Shown here: piece after piece, positions 24,021 through 36,648 of the stretch
How positions within the stretch are numbered: the first letter of the stretch is position 1
Layout of the letters: each line of letters opens with the position of its first letter
Source of the DNA: Pohlia nutans
Taxonomy: Eukaryota > Streptophyta > Bryopsida > Bryales > Mniaceae
Direction: 5' to 3'
Assembly (NCBI GenBank): GCA_022496805.1
Contig: CM040104.1
Coordinates: 6,237,650 to 6,301,649, forward strand
DNA: 64,000 bases
The notes under the pieces: model-generated
Told to the model about the DNA's origin: nothing
The model's database searches: none
The model's input: the letters and a program-made list of their open reading frames with translations, nothing else
Program-made: the position numbers and the translations under genes

Positions 24021-25629
24021 CAGTACCTCACAAAACTGTTCCAATGATTGGAACTTCTAGATTCAAAAGTATGTGTAAGATAAATGGATGTCCAAACTTT
24101 CAAGTAGTAGTTTGAGGCATATATTACATCCAATCTAGTACACATTTGTAAAAAAAATCTAACTAAATCAAATATCATTGAAGGAAAAATGAAAGTTAAA
24201 AACTAGTATATACATTGGTACAGTTTTGTGAGTGCTCTAAGTAAACTAGCTAATACTTTGTCCATCTTCCTTTTGAAGCTATTACAGCTTCAATCCTTTT
24301 GGGCATACTTTGTATAAGTCTTCTACAATCATGTGCAGTAATAGAAGAGAAGACTTGTACTACACGTTCCCATAATTCTATCATTCCTTTTGGAGGTGAA
24401 TCATATTGATTCAATCTCCTTTTGAGGATGGCCTATAGATGTTCTATTGGATTTAAATCAGGGGATTGGGCAGGCCACGTTAGAAGACTAAAACTTTGCC
24501 TTGAAAACCATTCTTGCATCATTTTTGTGGTGTGAACGGAAGCATTATCTTGCTGAAAAATGACTTGTGTAGCATCTAATCCATATTTTCTAATTGTACC
24601 ATCTATTGTCTGCTCTAAAATCTGACGATATCCATGTTGATTGAGGCGGCCTTCAACTTTGTACACTAGTCCTAGCCCATAAATGGTCATACTACCCCAA
24701 ATCATGATTCCACCACCACCATGCTTTACTGTCTCTGTAACAGTGCGTGTTGACAACTCATGTGGATCACGACTCCAACACCAAGAGATTCCATCAGAGC
24801 AGAATAAGTTGATTTTAGACTCATCAGAGAAAATGACACGACTCCAATCATCTATAGTCCAATCTAGATGGGCTCTTGCAAAGTCTAAACGTGCTTTGAT
24901 ATTCTTGACTGAAAGACGTGGTTTTTTCTGCTTCACTTGTCATTGTAAACCACCTCTACGTAAAACACGTCTCACTGTTTCAACACACACTTGCATCCCA
25001 AATGCCTCTTGCACATTTTTTGTAGCCTCTACTGCAGTACTAAGCTTACCTCTATTCATATTCAATACACAAGACCGTTCCATTGCAGGAGTCATCTTTC
25101 TTGGTCTACCTCCATGTGATGATTCTACATTGAAAACACACTTTTGTCGGAGCCTCTGCACAGTTCCAACACCCACATGCAAACTCCTTGACACTTCTCT
25201 TATAGTGCACCCTCTTTGCAACATAGAAAGAACGTCTGACTTTTTTTGAGAAGATAATGCAGACACCATCTTTTCTACTTGGAAGCAAGAACAACAAAGT
25301 ACAAAAAACTGTAGGAAAATGGTCTATACACACACTAGAACAAAGTTCTACAACAAAGAGTTGAAGGTCCATCAAGATTGACAAGCTTTTGTAAACATTT
25401 AGTTTTGGAAGAGTGCACTCACAAAACTGTTCCAGTGAATCAGATGGCTTTGAACCCTACAATTGTCACGTATAGATAGTCATGCATGTCATTGGTTTTT
25501 ACATGTGGCTTCCTAACGTAGATTAGAAGCTTATTGCAATGCCACATGGGCATTTGCAATTGCCATGTAGCATCCACAGTCAACCAAAAGAAGATATTTA
25601 CAGCATTGGAACAGTTTTGTGAGGTACTA
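24021..25629 (-). mobile_element. Tc1-like transposon inserted in the CACTA transposase
   Basis: The ends are inverted copies of YAGTACCTCACAAAACTGTT, with TA directly outside both (24019-24020, 25630-25631). Removing the element and one TA gives ICGPVTNRWMYLYERY across the junction, the expected DUF4218 sequence in frame. A second pair of related sites lies inside, at 24213-24238 and 25411-25437. Each inner site faces its outer site, and each lies exactly 192 bp in. This may be a paired-site terminal repeat, or a 1.2-kb Tc1 nested in a short relative. It encodes one transposase on the minus strand. Confidence 0.85.
24250..25269 (-). pseudogene. Tc1 (DD34E) transposase with two nonsense codons
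   Basis: About 340 codons run in one frame, the normal Tc1 length. The N-terminus has a helix-turn-helix (GCTIREVSRSLHVGVGTVQRL) and a GGRPRKMTP hook. The catalytic core has VIFSDESKINLF, then VIFQQDNASVH, then SPDLNPIEHL. The second Asp and the Glu are separated by 34 residues. This DD34E spacing marks Tc1. Plant mariner-like elements normally have DD39D. TGA at 24940-24942 (probably from CGA) and a TAG just after PIEHL (probably from TGG) interrupt it. The frame then stays open to a TAG at 24250. Confidence 0.85.
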
Positions 25630-28319
25630 TATTTGTCACTGGGCCACATATGAACAACTCCTGCACCAAATGCCACGTCAAGTGAAACATGATATCGAAG
25701 AATTGGGGCGGCATTTCTTTCTCCATGAGACACATACTCTCTGCACAATCTTGTAGCATTTCTCTCTCCTCTGCTGGATCTATAACTCGAGCGCATAATT
25801 TCTGGAACACCCTGCTCACTCTAACAATAGCGCCCAGGAGTTTTTCATTCCCTATGTTGCGCAAACACAAAGGAAGAATTTGTTGCATTAAAATGTGATA
25901 GTCATGGGACTTGAGACCGTTGAGCTTATTTTTGTTTATCCGCTTGTGCAACGAGCTCACATAATTAGTTGGCGTCTTCAGGGACTTCAGAGTGAGCAGA
26001 AACATAGCTTTATCTTCTGTTGACAACACGTACGACCCATCTGGGATGTAAAATTTGTCGCTATTCGGGCCGGTGCTCTGCAACCACTGGTGGGGTCGGA
26101 TATTTCGCATTTGCATATCCACTCTCGTTGAAGGTGTATCCTTCTCACCAAACAGCGTCTTCACGATGTTTTTGCAAACATTTTTTCACAATGCATCGGG
26201 TCCAGGCAATGGCGCACATGCAAATCCTGGTGTTCATTCACATTGTGCCACAATCAATTACTTGCTATTTTTTCTGATCATGTGAAATTGACGAACCCTG
26301 TGCTCATGCATGAGGTGTTGTATACAGCGGCAGTACATCCAATTCCAGTAGCTATTCATTTCATATCCCTACCGATATACCTTGAGGTGAGAACAGTAGT
26401 GAACACGTATTTTAGGTCCAGCATCTTCTCTTACTGCATGGACAAACGCTCCCGTGGGCAAATTCAATCAAAACCACGTAGTGCACTGAAAAAGTCTTAC
26501 CTTCCAGTAAGGAAGTTGAAACAAGATACTCGCCCGCTTCACGCCGTGGACCTTGACGGGGTCCTCGTTGTCCTCGTCTTCTCCTCTGAATTCCAAGAAT
26601 GCAGCTCGCTCTTGCCCACGATCCACTATGTCTTGTCCGCTGGGCCTGCCGGGAGGTGGGTTGAATTCCAGATTACCGTTGAAAGCTTGTCTTGATCTCC
26701 GGAATCGATGCTCCGCACATAGCAATCGCCTGCCTCCCATGTACAACATCTTTTTTAGCACATTTGAGTACTCAGAGAATGTATCAGGTCCACAAAGTGG
26801 ACAGCCCACGAATCCTTTCACTTATTGTCCTGCCATCAGGCCATACGCCGGGAAATCGTTGACGGTAAATAATAGTGCCGCCCGCAACCTGAAGTTCCGT
26901 TGTCCAACAGGCTTTGACATGTTCACTGCTGCGATGCCATCCCAAAGCTTCATCAACTCTTCCACTAACGGTTTCAGGAACACGTCAATTGTTTCGGAAG
27001 TAGGAGCCTTCTCCCCTAGGATAAGTATTGTCAATGTGATGAAAATTTCTTGGAAACCAACCAGGGGGGGAGGTTGTAGATAACCACAAGAATTGGCCAT
27101 GTTGAATGTTTACTAGAAGCATTCCCATATGGACAAATTCCGTCTGCTACTAGTCCCAGACGCAGGTCAGTTGGAGCGGTTCCAAAATTACCTGGAAGAT
27201 TATCAAGAGCTGCCCATTGAGGACTATCAATGACAGACCGCATCTTCCCGTCTAAGGACTTTTTTTCTACATGGGAGGCTAACAATTTTGCAATTTCTGG
27301 GCATCTGTACATGCGTCTGAGCCTGTCTATGAGGGAAAAGTAGCGCACAACCTTCACGGGTATGTCATTCGACCCAGGGATGTAGCGTGGTGCATTGCAG
27401 GTAGGGCACTCTCGACAAGTTTCGTACTCTGCTCCTTCGTATAGTATATGACCATTGGGACAGCAGTGGACTGCTCTATGCCGAAGTCCCATCTTTAGAA
27501 CCATTCTCTTGACATCATACGTACTTCGTGGCAGACAATTCGAGGACAGCAATAAATCTTCTCCAATGTATTTCAACAGGGCATCCATGAAATTGTGGGA
27601 CACTGAGTACAGATTTACTAAGGTAAGAAGAACGACGCCGCTCTGCATTCTGGACTGGCTGCATCGTTCGTAAACTGGTTCACCTGATTCCTGCATTAAG
27701 TCAGCAAAATCTTCATCATTGGGATCTAAACCGTCGGTGCAGCCGAAGTCCTCTAATGGCGCATCGTCTTGTCCATCCTCATAGGCAGCAGTGTTCACCT
27801 CGTCAGCACGCGCATATGCTTCTTGCAGCATTTGCTCAATTTCGACTACTGTGCGTCGGGGCCAGAGAAACTGATGTTCGTCTGCATCACCTGTCTGTCG
27901 TTGATACAATTCCCCATCCATTTCGCGTGGCCTAATGACCGGTCCACGTATACTTCGTCCATTCCGTGTCTGCTAGGAACAATGCACATTAGAATCAATG
28001 CAGGTTAAGTAGCACATACTGAATCTCGATCCAATATCCCACATCGGCTACGTGTTCAAACATTACACAATCAATAGCAAAGGCTTTCTGAACATGACCT
28101 TAGGTGGAAGCAACTCACAATGACAGGGTACGGCAGAAATGGATCTCTCCCATTCTTCCGATGATGTCTGGCAATGGTGTCAAATCTTCTAATTCTCGCT
28201 CCACAACACAAACGACAGGCGCATGGATATTGAGTCAATCCTTCAGTACTTGCGATGGATCTCTCTATATGATAGGCCGCACATTGCCTACGAGGCCTCA
28301 TGTCACCCTGCTCCTGCAA

Positions 28320-30942
28320 GAATACCATGAACATGAACACAATGCGTCTAAAAAAAATCGAGAAGCCAAGGCTGCGCAAAATTGAAGTATACATAGGCAT
28401 GCAATTTGTGCTACATGCAAAGTGGAATATCATCCAATGCTTCATTGTACCCTACATATTTCTTATTAGAATAAACAGTTCATCCATTGAAAAATTAACA
28501 CAGTTCAATGTGAATCATCCAATGTTCATAAGGCAGTTACTGCATGTAAAAAATCCGAAGGACAGTTATATTGAAAAGAGACATACAAATCCTAGCATAC
28601 AATCCAGGAATAATACTCAGGTTGAGGAACTTCTCCTCGGGGGGGGGGCCTCAAATCTCTAAAACACGGCACCTGGGAATCTGAACGAACTTCACATTCA
28701 GATTCCTCAGAATACTCCCCTCCATATAAGTCACTAGGATCATATTCGTCTGATTCACTTGCGTATCTACGATTGGGATTTGCCAATCGCAACTGAATTT
28801 CCCTCTTCTCTGGATTGCTACATAAGCACCACTCATGAGGGAAAACAGGTACTGTCTTAGGTTCATGTCGACATGCAAGTCGTTTAATTCTAATTCTAGT
28901 GTCCACTGTCAACCCTTTCCGGGGGGGAAGGAAGCTTACAGTTGCACGTAGGAGTTCGTACCCAACGTTGCACTACACAGCAGATGCACTTACAGTCATC
29001 ACACACGTGCCTATGATTTCCTGACATATACATACGGGTGACCAATGGGCACGACGTAAACCTATATAATATATACAAAGGCTCGAGCTCAGTATTGTCA
29101 TAGGGTGCCATGTTGTGCTACAAACAAATTATCTAGCGAAAGTTTCAGTTTGCACCTGTGAGTGATCAGCAGTGACCCCTGTGGTAGCCAATTTCAAGCA
29201 GTGCAACACATACTCTCAAATCACTATCACAACCTCTGCTACAGCTTCTTTAGAATTGATCTGCACACATCATACATAGATATGTTATGTTTGCAAGGGA
29301 TAGCATTACAGTAAATCATGACACCGGCACTTCATAATGCACAAGTAGTCGTTTAAATATGAACTACGCTTAGGAAGACATTACATGCACAATGGAACAG
29401 CGTCACAGTGCATTCACCTGATTTTCAGGATTCTCAATGTGCTCACGAATTTGGGGGGCCGTTAGCTCCGTTCTTGTGATATGCCGATGAGATCAGCTGT
29501 GACCCCTCTGCTCTGGAATTTGTATGACTCCAATGTATCCTACCTAAACGCACGCAGAACTTCCGATAAAGCTGATTGACCTGTGATTTTTGAACAGACC
29601 ACACATGAAGTTGTGATTTTTTACAAGAGTATTCAACATTTCATAATGTAACTGTGTCTGAGTTATGTTAAATGAAGTCATTGAAGTATGAAGTACAAAA
29701 TGAATACAAACATTTAGGTACAAAACTCAAGCAATACCTAACCTTCTGCGCATCTAGCTTGATACTATGAACTGGCTCCGGCGGCTGTGGTGCAGTTGGC
29801 CTGAAACGGTTTTGAGGGATCTGAAACACAACACGTTCTTAATTAGCAATTAGATTTATGCAATGAGTATATCTTACGTATCAGAAGTCAAAACTTTGCT
29901 GCAGTAGTGCTACTACCTTATATTTTGATTTTGATATTCTAATAAGCTATTTTATTGATTTTAATTCGATACAGCAAGCGTTACTGAAGGTGCAACGAAC
30001 TATGAATTCTGATACGGATACCTAATGCTATCGATTTAGGGTTTAGATGCAAAGTTCCGCAAGAGCGTTCAACAAAATTCAAAAGATCGAATCTCCAGGA
30101 GGCACAAAAGCATCGCAATTCACAAAAAATAATGCACAGTATAGAAACTTGCAGCATGGGTACGGCAGCCTTACCAATGAAGAAGAATCCGGTCCTGACT
30201 TCGCGACAGTAAAACACCATGTAGCCCTCGCACCATTCGATGAAGCGAATGTCTAACACACCTCGTCGGAGCTACGGTATCAGCATTTCACGGAGAGTAA
30301 CCAAAACGTGGAGCGATTTCATTGCAGCGACTAGAAAAAATTTGTCCACTCCCCGGAAATCTCAAGACGATAACGATGATGGGCTGAGGAGGGGTTAGGT
30401 ACATCGACAAGTTGCATCACTGAAGGCCTACTCTGGGCGTGAAACAAAAGCATGCAATGGTTAAATCTGGACGTGACTGTAATGACTGGATGAATTTCAT
30501 CCATCAAGGCGATCTGTCATTGAGGACTAGAACTTCACATCAATCGAAAAAACTTTTGCATGCCATGACGGCACGTTCCACTCTTTCCGAAGCTACTTTT
30601 TGCGCTCCATGTTCAAGCCCGAAGGAGAGCTCCTGGTCCTCCACCGCAGTAGGGAGAGTGTTCTCTTCGTTACGGCATTCTTGACAACACTGTCCGCATT
30701 GCCTTCTGGTATGTCGCATGACTTTGGTTACTAAGTATCATACAATTTCCGTGCTTAGTGTGCCTGGGTGATGTGTTTCTGAGGTATACTGTGGTGTCGT
30801 GTATGCAAACCACGAAATTTTCGGACACAAGAACGGCAGATGTAGAGAACAGTTTTGCTTTTCATGTGGAGTACGGGTGTCCAGTATGGGTTGTGGCGGA
30901 GTTTTATAACACAATTCAATTTTAACATCTAGTTCATAGACA
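28320..30942. other. 5' region of the CACTA genes; no clear gene
   Basis: This stretch separates the divergent TNP2 (minus) and TNPA-like (plus) genes. Minus-strand frames at 28592-28912 (acidic, SESDEYDPSDLYGGEYSEE) and 28896-29111 (Cys-rich) could be early TNP2 exons, but I cannot place splice sites with confidence. Confidence 0.35.
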
Positions 30943-33900
30943 ATGCAGAGGAAGTCGTCATTCCAGCCGTGGAGTGAACGCAAGAAGAAAGCGCCGGGAG
31001 TTAGCAACAAGGACATCATGCGAACAACTCAGGGAATGTCGGAATCACACAGCGAGGAAGTTGGCGTAGCCGCAGGAGAGTCCGAGTCCCAGCAACCGAA
31101 ACTGTCAAGGATGAAGCCCAAAAAAAAAGCAGTGCAGCTCTCAGCGGCCGCGGTAGATGTGCTGGCTGGTACTCCGGGCACGGTAGGTGGGTCGAAGGCA
31201 CATGGGAGGGATAAACAGAAACGCGAACTTGTTGCCGCTGCCATACTGGAGAAGAGGAAGGCGCTTGTTGCTACTCAGTTTGCGTCTCCAATGGTGGGCG
31301 CATCAAAGCATGGAGACAATACATCGCGAGCACTGGGGCATTCGAGCGGCGCAGCCTCAAAGGACCAAGAATTTGAAGTGGGCGGGGCTGCCATTGGCCT
31401 AGACCCAGGTACGACGTTGCATCCAATCGTTTTCTGTACATGCATAACTGTAGAGACCTTCATGGTTTAATATATGTCTAAGGAGGGTTTTGTTTTTTGT
31501 TTCTTTCTGTACATGCAAGTGCTACAGAACACTGCAACATTCCCTCTTCACGTATACAAGAGTCATGTTCTCCAGAAAGAACCAATAAAACATGCTCTGG
31601 TAAAACATAGTGGGGTCTAGATCATAATCTTTGAAAACAAGGAAGCAATAACTAAAATCGAGTCATATAAGTGCTACTCATGAAACCAATGTATGCAATG
31701 AATTCTGCAGATGCCGACAGTCAAACATCTGTGGAGGAACAGGCAGCAAGCGACGATGTGCTCGAAATGTCGCCAACCTTCGTTAGAAGCAGTGGCGTTT
31801 TCTCGGACGTGAGGCACGAATCTCCAAGAGGAAGCATTCGGAAGCCGAAGTTTATGAAAGCAAAACGTAGAGAATCAAGATATTCGTCTACAGATGAGGC
31901 AGACAGTGAGGCGGAATTGGTGGCGTACCGGAAATCAAAAAGGAGCCACCGTTCCAGGCGATCAATATCGTGTTCATCTGACGATGAGCACTCTTTGGAG
32001 GTAAGACTTGCACCATATTGAAGAGTATGCATCCACAAGGTCCATATGCGAGTAATGACACATTTGTCCAAAATTCTTCAGTAGTGAGCATATATGATAG
32101 GTCAGTCTAGGATGGAGATTATCATTTCTTATACACCAGTATGACTGATAAAACTGCGTGGGTGTAGCATGATACTATGGAGAAGTGAATGTCTACCATG
32201 TAGGGAATTTCTAGAACTGAAATTGTATTTGCAGTAATTGAACTGTTATATGTCATGCATTCTAGGAATCACCAATAGTAGACATGTTTGACTACATAAC
32301 ATCACGCGCACTATGCTATAAATGCAGATGTGAATGCAATTTTATATATTATATAAAAACAGTAATTCATTGTTGATGTACGACAGTTTTTATTGGTGTT
32401 ATGTTCCCATGAACCATGTATGTTGAGAGATACGTATTAACCTTAATCAGGACCTTGAGTTTCTTAGTACGTGAAGAATGTGGGAGGAACTGCAGAGATA
32501 CCGAGGTGATGGAGAAAGGCGTGAGACGAGGAGACATAGTAGAAGATATTCATCAAGAGACTCAATGAGCCGAAGTCCACCACGACACCGTCGGAAATAC
32601 CGAGAAGGAAGAGTGAGCCGGTCAAGTCGTCATTGGGAGGACAGGGATTCATACCGACAGAAGCAATACCATGGTGATGCCAAGCGCACAAGGCTGCGGA
32701 GTACAGATGTCGAGGACGAAGAGTGTGAGGAAGGTAGAGTCGGCTGTGCTCAAGGAACACCACGTCTAGGACAACTGAGGCCACCAATAAAATCAGAGCA
32801 CGGGAAGGGCATAGCTGAAATGCAAGAAGGAGGGCTCTCAGAATCTGCGCTACGACGTGAGAGGAAGCGGAAACAAGTCAGCAGAGAGGTTGAAGTGGAG
32901 AGGAGGGAGAAGATGGGTCGGAAGCCTCATTTTCTCTCTGTTGATGATCGAGGAAGATCGTATGGTATGGGAGCCAAGGCATGGAGAGGGGAATTAAACA
33001 AACTTTGTTGCGCCCTAGATCCATCAGTGATGGACGTGAGGAATCAGCCGCACATGCCCATGCTCACATTGAAGAAGAGGCTAGCATCGAAATTCGAATA
33101 CTCCGCAGAAATTGACGATGACTGGCTGTGTGGGGAAATTGGCCGAGGAGTATCCACAAGGAGGTTCCAATTGATGGAAATGATACGAAGTGGAGAACTT
33201 CCGCCCGGGTTGGATAAAGACATTTGGTATAAACTTGAGAGGATCAGTGTCGATCCCAAGTACATTGAGAAATCCGAGGCTATGAGGCACGCAAATTCAA
33301 TGCGACGAACGTTGGGCCGCACTGGTCCAAAAGGTGAGATGGGAATTGTCAAAGACTTGCGTCAACAGCTGGGACGGTCGCCTGACCCAGACGAAATTGA
33401 AGACGAGATGAATCGGAACAAGGGCTATAGGGGAGCCAAATTCAGGAAGAAACTCAGAATGCCTCGAATAGAGAGCGGCCCTGCTGTAGAGCCAAACGCA
33501 CTTGACGTCCACAGCATCCCCCAAGGCAATATACAAGGGGACGGCAGAGATGGCGTAGAGCAGATGGGAGGTGGAAGTGAAGAGAATTACTCCAACCTCG
33601 CTGTTCATGGAGGCAGCTCAAGCATCCATGCTTCCGATGAAGTACTTCGAGACCCATACGTGCAAATTTTGCTGAAACGGGTTGCCGATCTCGAGGCAAG
33701 AGGGGGCGCTTCAATTCCCTCGTCTACAACAGGAGTACTTCAAGCCGGGGGCAGTCTGCCTGAGCAACCAACAGAATCGACGGATGCACTCGGCGTTGCT
33801 CATGGAACGTTACAGGTTTGGTACTGTTCCACGTACATCTCATGACATGCATTTTATTCCGGTGAAAACCTTGTTACATTGTTCTCCATGAGATACTGAA

Positions 33901-34014
33901 TAGAGTTTTCAATGTGTCTAACAGCAATCTGGAGCCCCAAGCAAGCAAGTGGAACATGGTCGAGGTAAACGAGTCTTACGAAATAGATTCAGTAAGGGGA
34001 ATGTTGTGGCGTGA
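30943..34014 (+). CDS. TNPA-like CACTA accessory protein, four exons, intact
   Basis: Exons 30943-31408, 31710+1-32000, 32496-33815 and 33925-34014 join in phase to 721 codons with no stop. The N-terminal third is Ser/Ala/Lys-rich. Exon 3 opens with an Arg/Ser-rich segment (RRHSRRYSSRDSMSRSPPRH), like SR splicing proteins. It then has a central helical block (LTLKKRLASKFEYSAEID, RRTLGRTGPKGEMG, RNKGYRGAKFRKKLR) resembling the Transposase_24/Ptta/En-Spm family. A short coiled segment (DPYVQILLKRVADLEARG) follows. TNPA proteins bind subterminal repeats of CACTA elements. It is divergent from TNP2 and the only open gene in the element. The exact family is inferred. Confidence 0.65.
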
Positions 34015-34833
34015 CAACATATCTCTGAAGACAGCAAATGTGTAGACCTTGAACGCGTTGAAAGGCAGGGGCCAGGACGTTCATTCGTAGACTTGTGTAG
34101 ATTCATGAAGCGGGTCAGACAGAAAATCATGTTACAAATATTTCTAGCTTGCAAGATATGACAGAAGGAAAGTCTATTTTCCAGAATTACGAGAACGTAG
34201 AACTTCAGCAGATTCAGGTACTTCAAGAATGAAAACTTGCCACACTGTGACACAGGTTTTTGCCATGTTACAACTTTTTTTTCCCCCAAGAATTACCATA
34301 ATACATTGCCAACCCCTTGCAATATCTTCAAATGATACAATGTGGAGGAATATTCAGTACTATTCGGTTGCTTTTTTTTGGTAAAAACACAGGATGTGAT
34401 GTAAATGTGTGTAAGGCAAAGACTGAATGTAAATAGCCGTATCATTGCAATATAGAAATACTATTAGAATAGAATTCTGAAAATACCCTGAAACGGACGT
34501 TCCATAATGAATGACCAGCCAATAACATGGCAGCTATGTCCAGGATCATGACGCCAAGTGGCACTGCATAATTGGGCATCTTTGCATTTACTCCGAAGTG
34601 TGAAATTACTCACGTGAAACTCTATGCAAATGTACCCGCCGTAAATGTTGAAAAGGAAAATTCACCACTCATTTTTACATCAGCACAACCACGTTCAATG
34701 TAGTTTGAAAATTCTTAAATCAACATCTTTGTGTTAAAATAAGTCCGAATCAAGAGTTCCAAACCAACAACTCTAATTAACAAGATTCTGTTGGAATTCT
34801 GTTAGACCGGAACCTGTTTTTCTTGTAGTGATG

Positions 34834-35190
34834 CCCCATATGCAATTCATTAGACACAGATACATGTCTCCACGTCCTCCTCAAATGTAACCAATACCAT
34901 ATACATGCTCTTAGAGTCAAATGACATAAAAGAGGAGTTCAATTTATACTATCAACAAAACAATCAAGATGCTACATCTTCATGAACGCAAGCACATTCA
35001 ATAATAAACCACAAGAAAACATAGTCCTCCTTTGACTTCTCCCTTGTACATGTATACCACAATGATGTCACTACGATGCGAAATTCAAACCCAATATACT
35101 TTGCATTAAAGAACTTCCGTACCAAAATGCCCCACCACTACACCCAAAAGACAACCTCACCATATAATTTATCAAATTCACATGTTGTAA
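34834..35190. other. AT-rich DNA outside the CACTA right end
   Basis: I see no gene or clear repeat here. Confidence 0.5.
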
Positions 35191-35194
35191 TGAC

Positions 35195-36640
35195 AAATTC
35201 TCACAAGAAACAATCAACAATAAAATCCAAAAATATCAATCAATAATTAATAACATCACTAACCAAGGGTGGAAAATTGAACCTCTTATAGTCATCACCA
35301 CCGGAGCTAGAGAAACAACGCATACTTCTTCTATGAAACTCCTAGAAAACAAACTAAAACTACTAGAAACCGCCATTAAACACACATTCAAAAGAATAAA
35401 CACTATTGCTATATACCATGTCGCATCAATTATATTACATAAAAGAAAAATTAAGAATAATCAACCACTCCCACTAAACTTTGACCCACCTTGATCAATA
35501 TATCAACCCAAAAAAAAAGGGAGGGGTAGTGGTTAAGACCACTCTTTATTGTTAGCACAATGTAAGCATTTTTCTCAAATAAATAGGACAGGTCCGGTTG
35601 GTTGGTACAAAATTTCCTACCTATGATAACTCACTAGCAGCACAAGTTACCAAGTCGTGCATATTACAAATTTGCTCAAACAAACTCATTAGGAATCGAA
35701 CATGGATCATTCAATTGTAATACAACATCCTTCACAAATCAACCACGAAACTCATGACTTGGCGATCATCACCTAATCAAACTCCCAGTTATACCCAACA
35801 AACTATCCATCTACCAAACTCCAATTATTTTTTATATTGGTTACTTGCTTTCTTCTATTTCTGGTTACTGGCCCCGGGGAGTGCAAATAGATAGAATCTC
35901 CGGCCTTTTTTCAAGGCCGGCGTGAATAAATTGTTTGTTCGTAATGTTAATGACCCAGTGCCCACCGGAAAAAGGGCCATTGGAACAAAACTACCCTCCT
36001 CTGTCGAGAATAGACATTTTAGTGACCAGTAAACCAATAAAAGTAACTATAATTTGTTAGTTGAGTAATTGTTGGAGTATAAGTTGGTTTTTGGTATGCT
36101 ATAAGATCGCCAAGTCATGAGTTCTGCGGTTGGTTGGTGAAGGGCTATGTATCATACTATGTGGTCCAGGTTCGATTCATGTTGGGTCTGTTTGAGCAGT
36201 AGTGTGATATACATGACTTGGTGCTGCTAGTGAGTTTATCATAGGCAGGAAAATTGTACCAACTAGCCGGCCCCTACCCACTTTTTTGAGACAAGTGGTG
36301 ACATCGAACTAATTGTTTAAAATAAATAGTGGTCTTCACCACTACCTCCTCTTTTTTATTCTATTAGTACTGATTGGTTGTTTTCGATTCGTCTTTTATG
36401 TAGAAGGATTGATCCGGCATATTGTATAGCAATAGTGTTTATTGCTTTGAACATGTGTTTAACAGAGATTTCAAATAATTTAAATTTTGTTTTGAGTTGT
36501 TTCATTGAGGGAGCGTGTGTAGTTCATCTAGCTCCAGCCGAGATGACTATAAGTGGATCTACTTTCCATCCATGGTGAATGATTCTATTAATTAATGGTT
36601 GATATTTTTGAATTTTATTGTCTATTGTATCTTGTGAGAA
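35195..36640. repeat. Long inverted repeat (hairpin), arms about 0.6-0.7 kb
   Basis: The left arm (about 35195-35850) and right arm (about 36060-36640) are inverted copies, roughly 75% alike by eye. Matching blocks include TCTCACAAG/CTTGTGAGA at the outer ends, GGAGCTAGA/TCTAGCTCC, and CTGCTAGTGAGTT with AACTCACTAGCAG. The loop (about 35870-36030) has CCCCGGGGAGTGCA. No ORF of note is inside. It is probably a foldback element; its transcript would form a long hairpin. Confidence 0.7.
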
Positions 36641-36648
36641 TCTCTCAT

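Larger units (their letters stand above)
22918..28313 (-). pseudogene. TNP2-type CACTA transposase (main part), split by Tc1 and MULE
   Basis: An upstream exon (28119-28313) has a Cys/His segment, YPCACRLCCGAR...ARHHRKNGRDP, like the transposase-associated domain. The next exon (starting near 27,973) has GLRHRAVHCCPNGHILY, CRECPTCNAPRY, SPQWAALDNLPGNFG and HSTWPILVVIYNLPPWL, the hallmarks of Transposase_21. Then come a zinc-knuckle-like VGCPLCG, a DUF4218 block (HDYHILMQQILPL, DIMFHLTWHLVQELFICGPV) and the first half of DUF4216 at 22.9 kb. Besides the two insertions there are 1-bp deletions in A-runs near 27,060 and 26,180 and a TAA at 26822. The cell role would be cutting and joining CACTA ends. 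Possible extra 5' exons lie at 28.6-29.1 kb. Confidence 0.85.
3901..34830 (-). mobile_element. CACTA (En/Spm) transposon, interrupted by two nested elements
   Basis: The left end reads CACTACAAGAAAA at 3901 and the right end is its inverted copy, finishing at 34830. The trinucleotide ATG lies directly outside both ends (3898-3900 and 34831-34833). Subterminal motifs such as GTTGGTTTG and TCCGAATCAA occur near both ends. Inside are a TNP2-type transposase gene (minus strand) and a TNPA-like gene (plus strand). Subtracting the MULE and the Tc1 element leaves about 11.7 kb, a normal size for an autonomous CACTA. That the two ends belong to one insertion is inferred from the matching ends, the duplication and the gene content. 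A 3-bp match alone would be weak evidence. Confidence 0.7.

Noticed and set aside
26020..27083. Plus-strand frames opposite the TNP2 gene
   Set aside because: They are shadows. All conserved CACTA motifs are on the minus strand.
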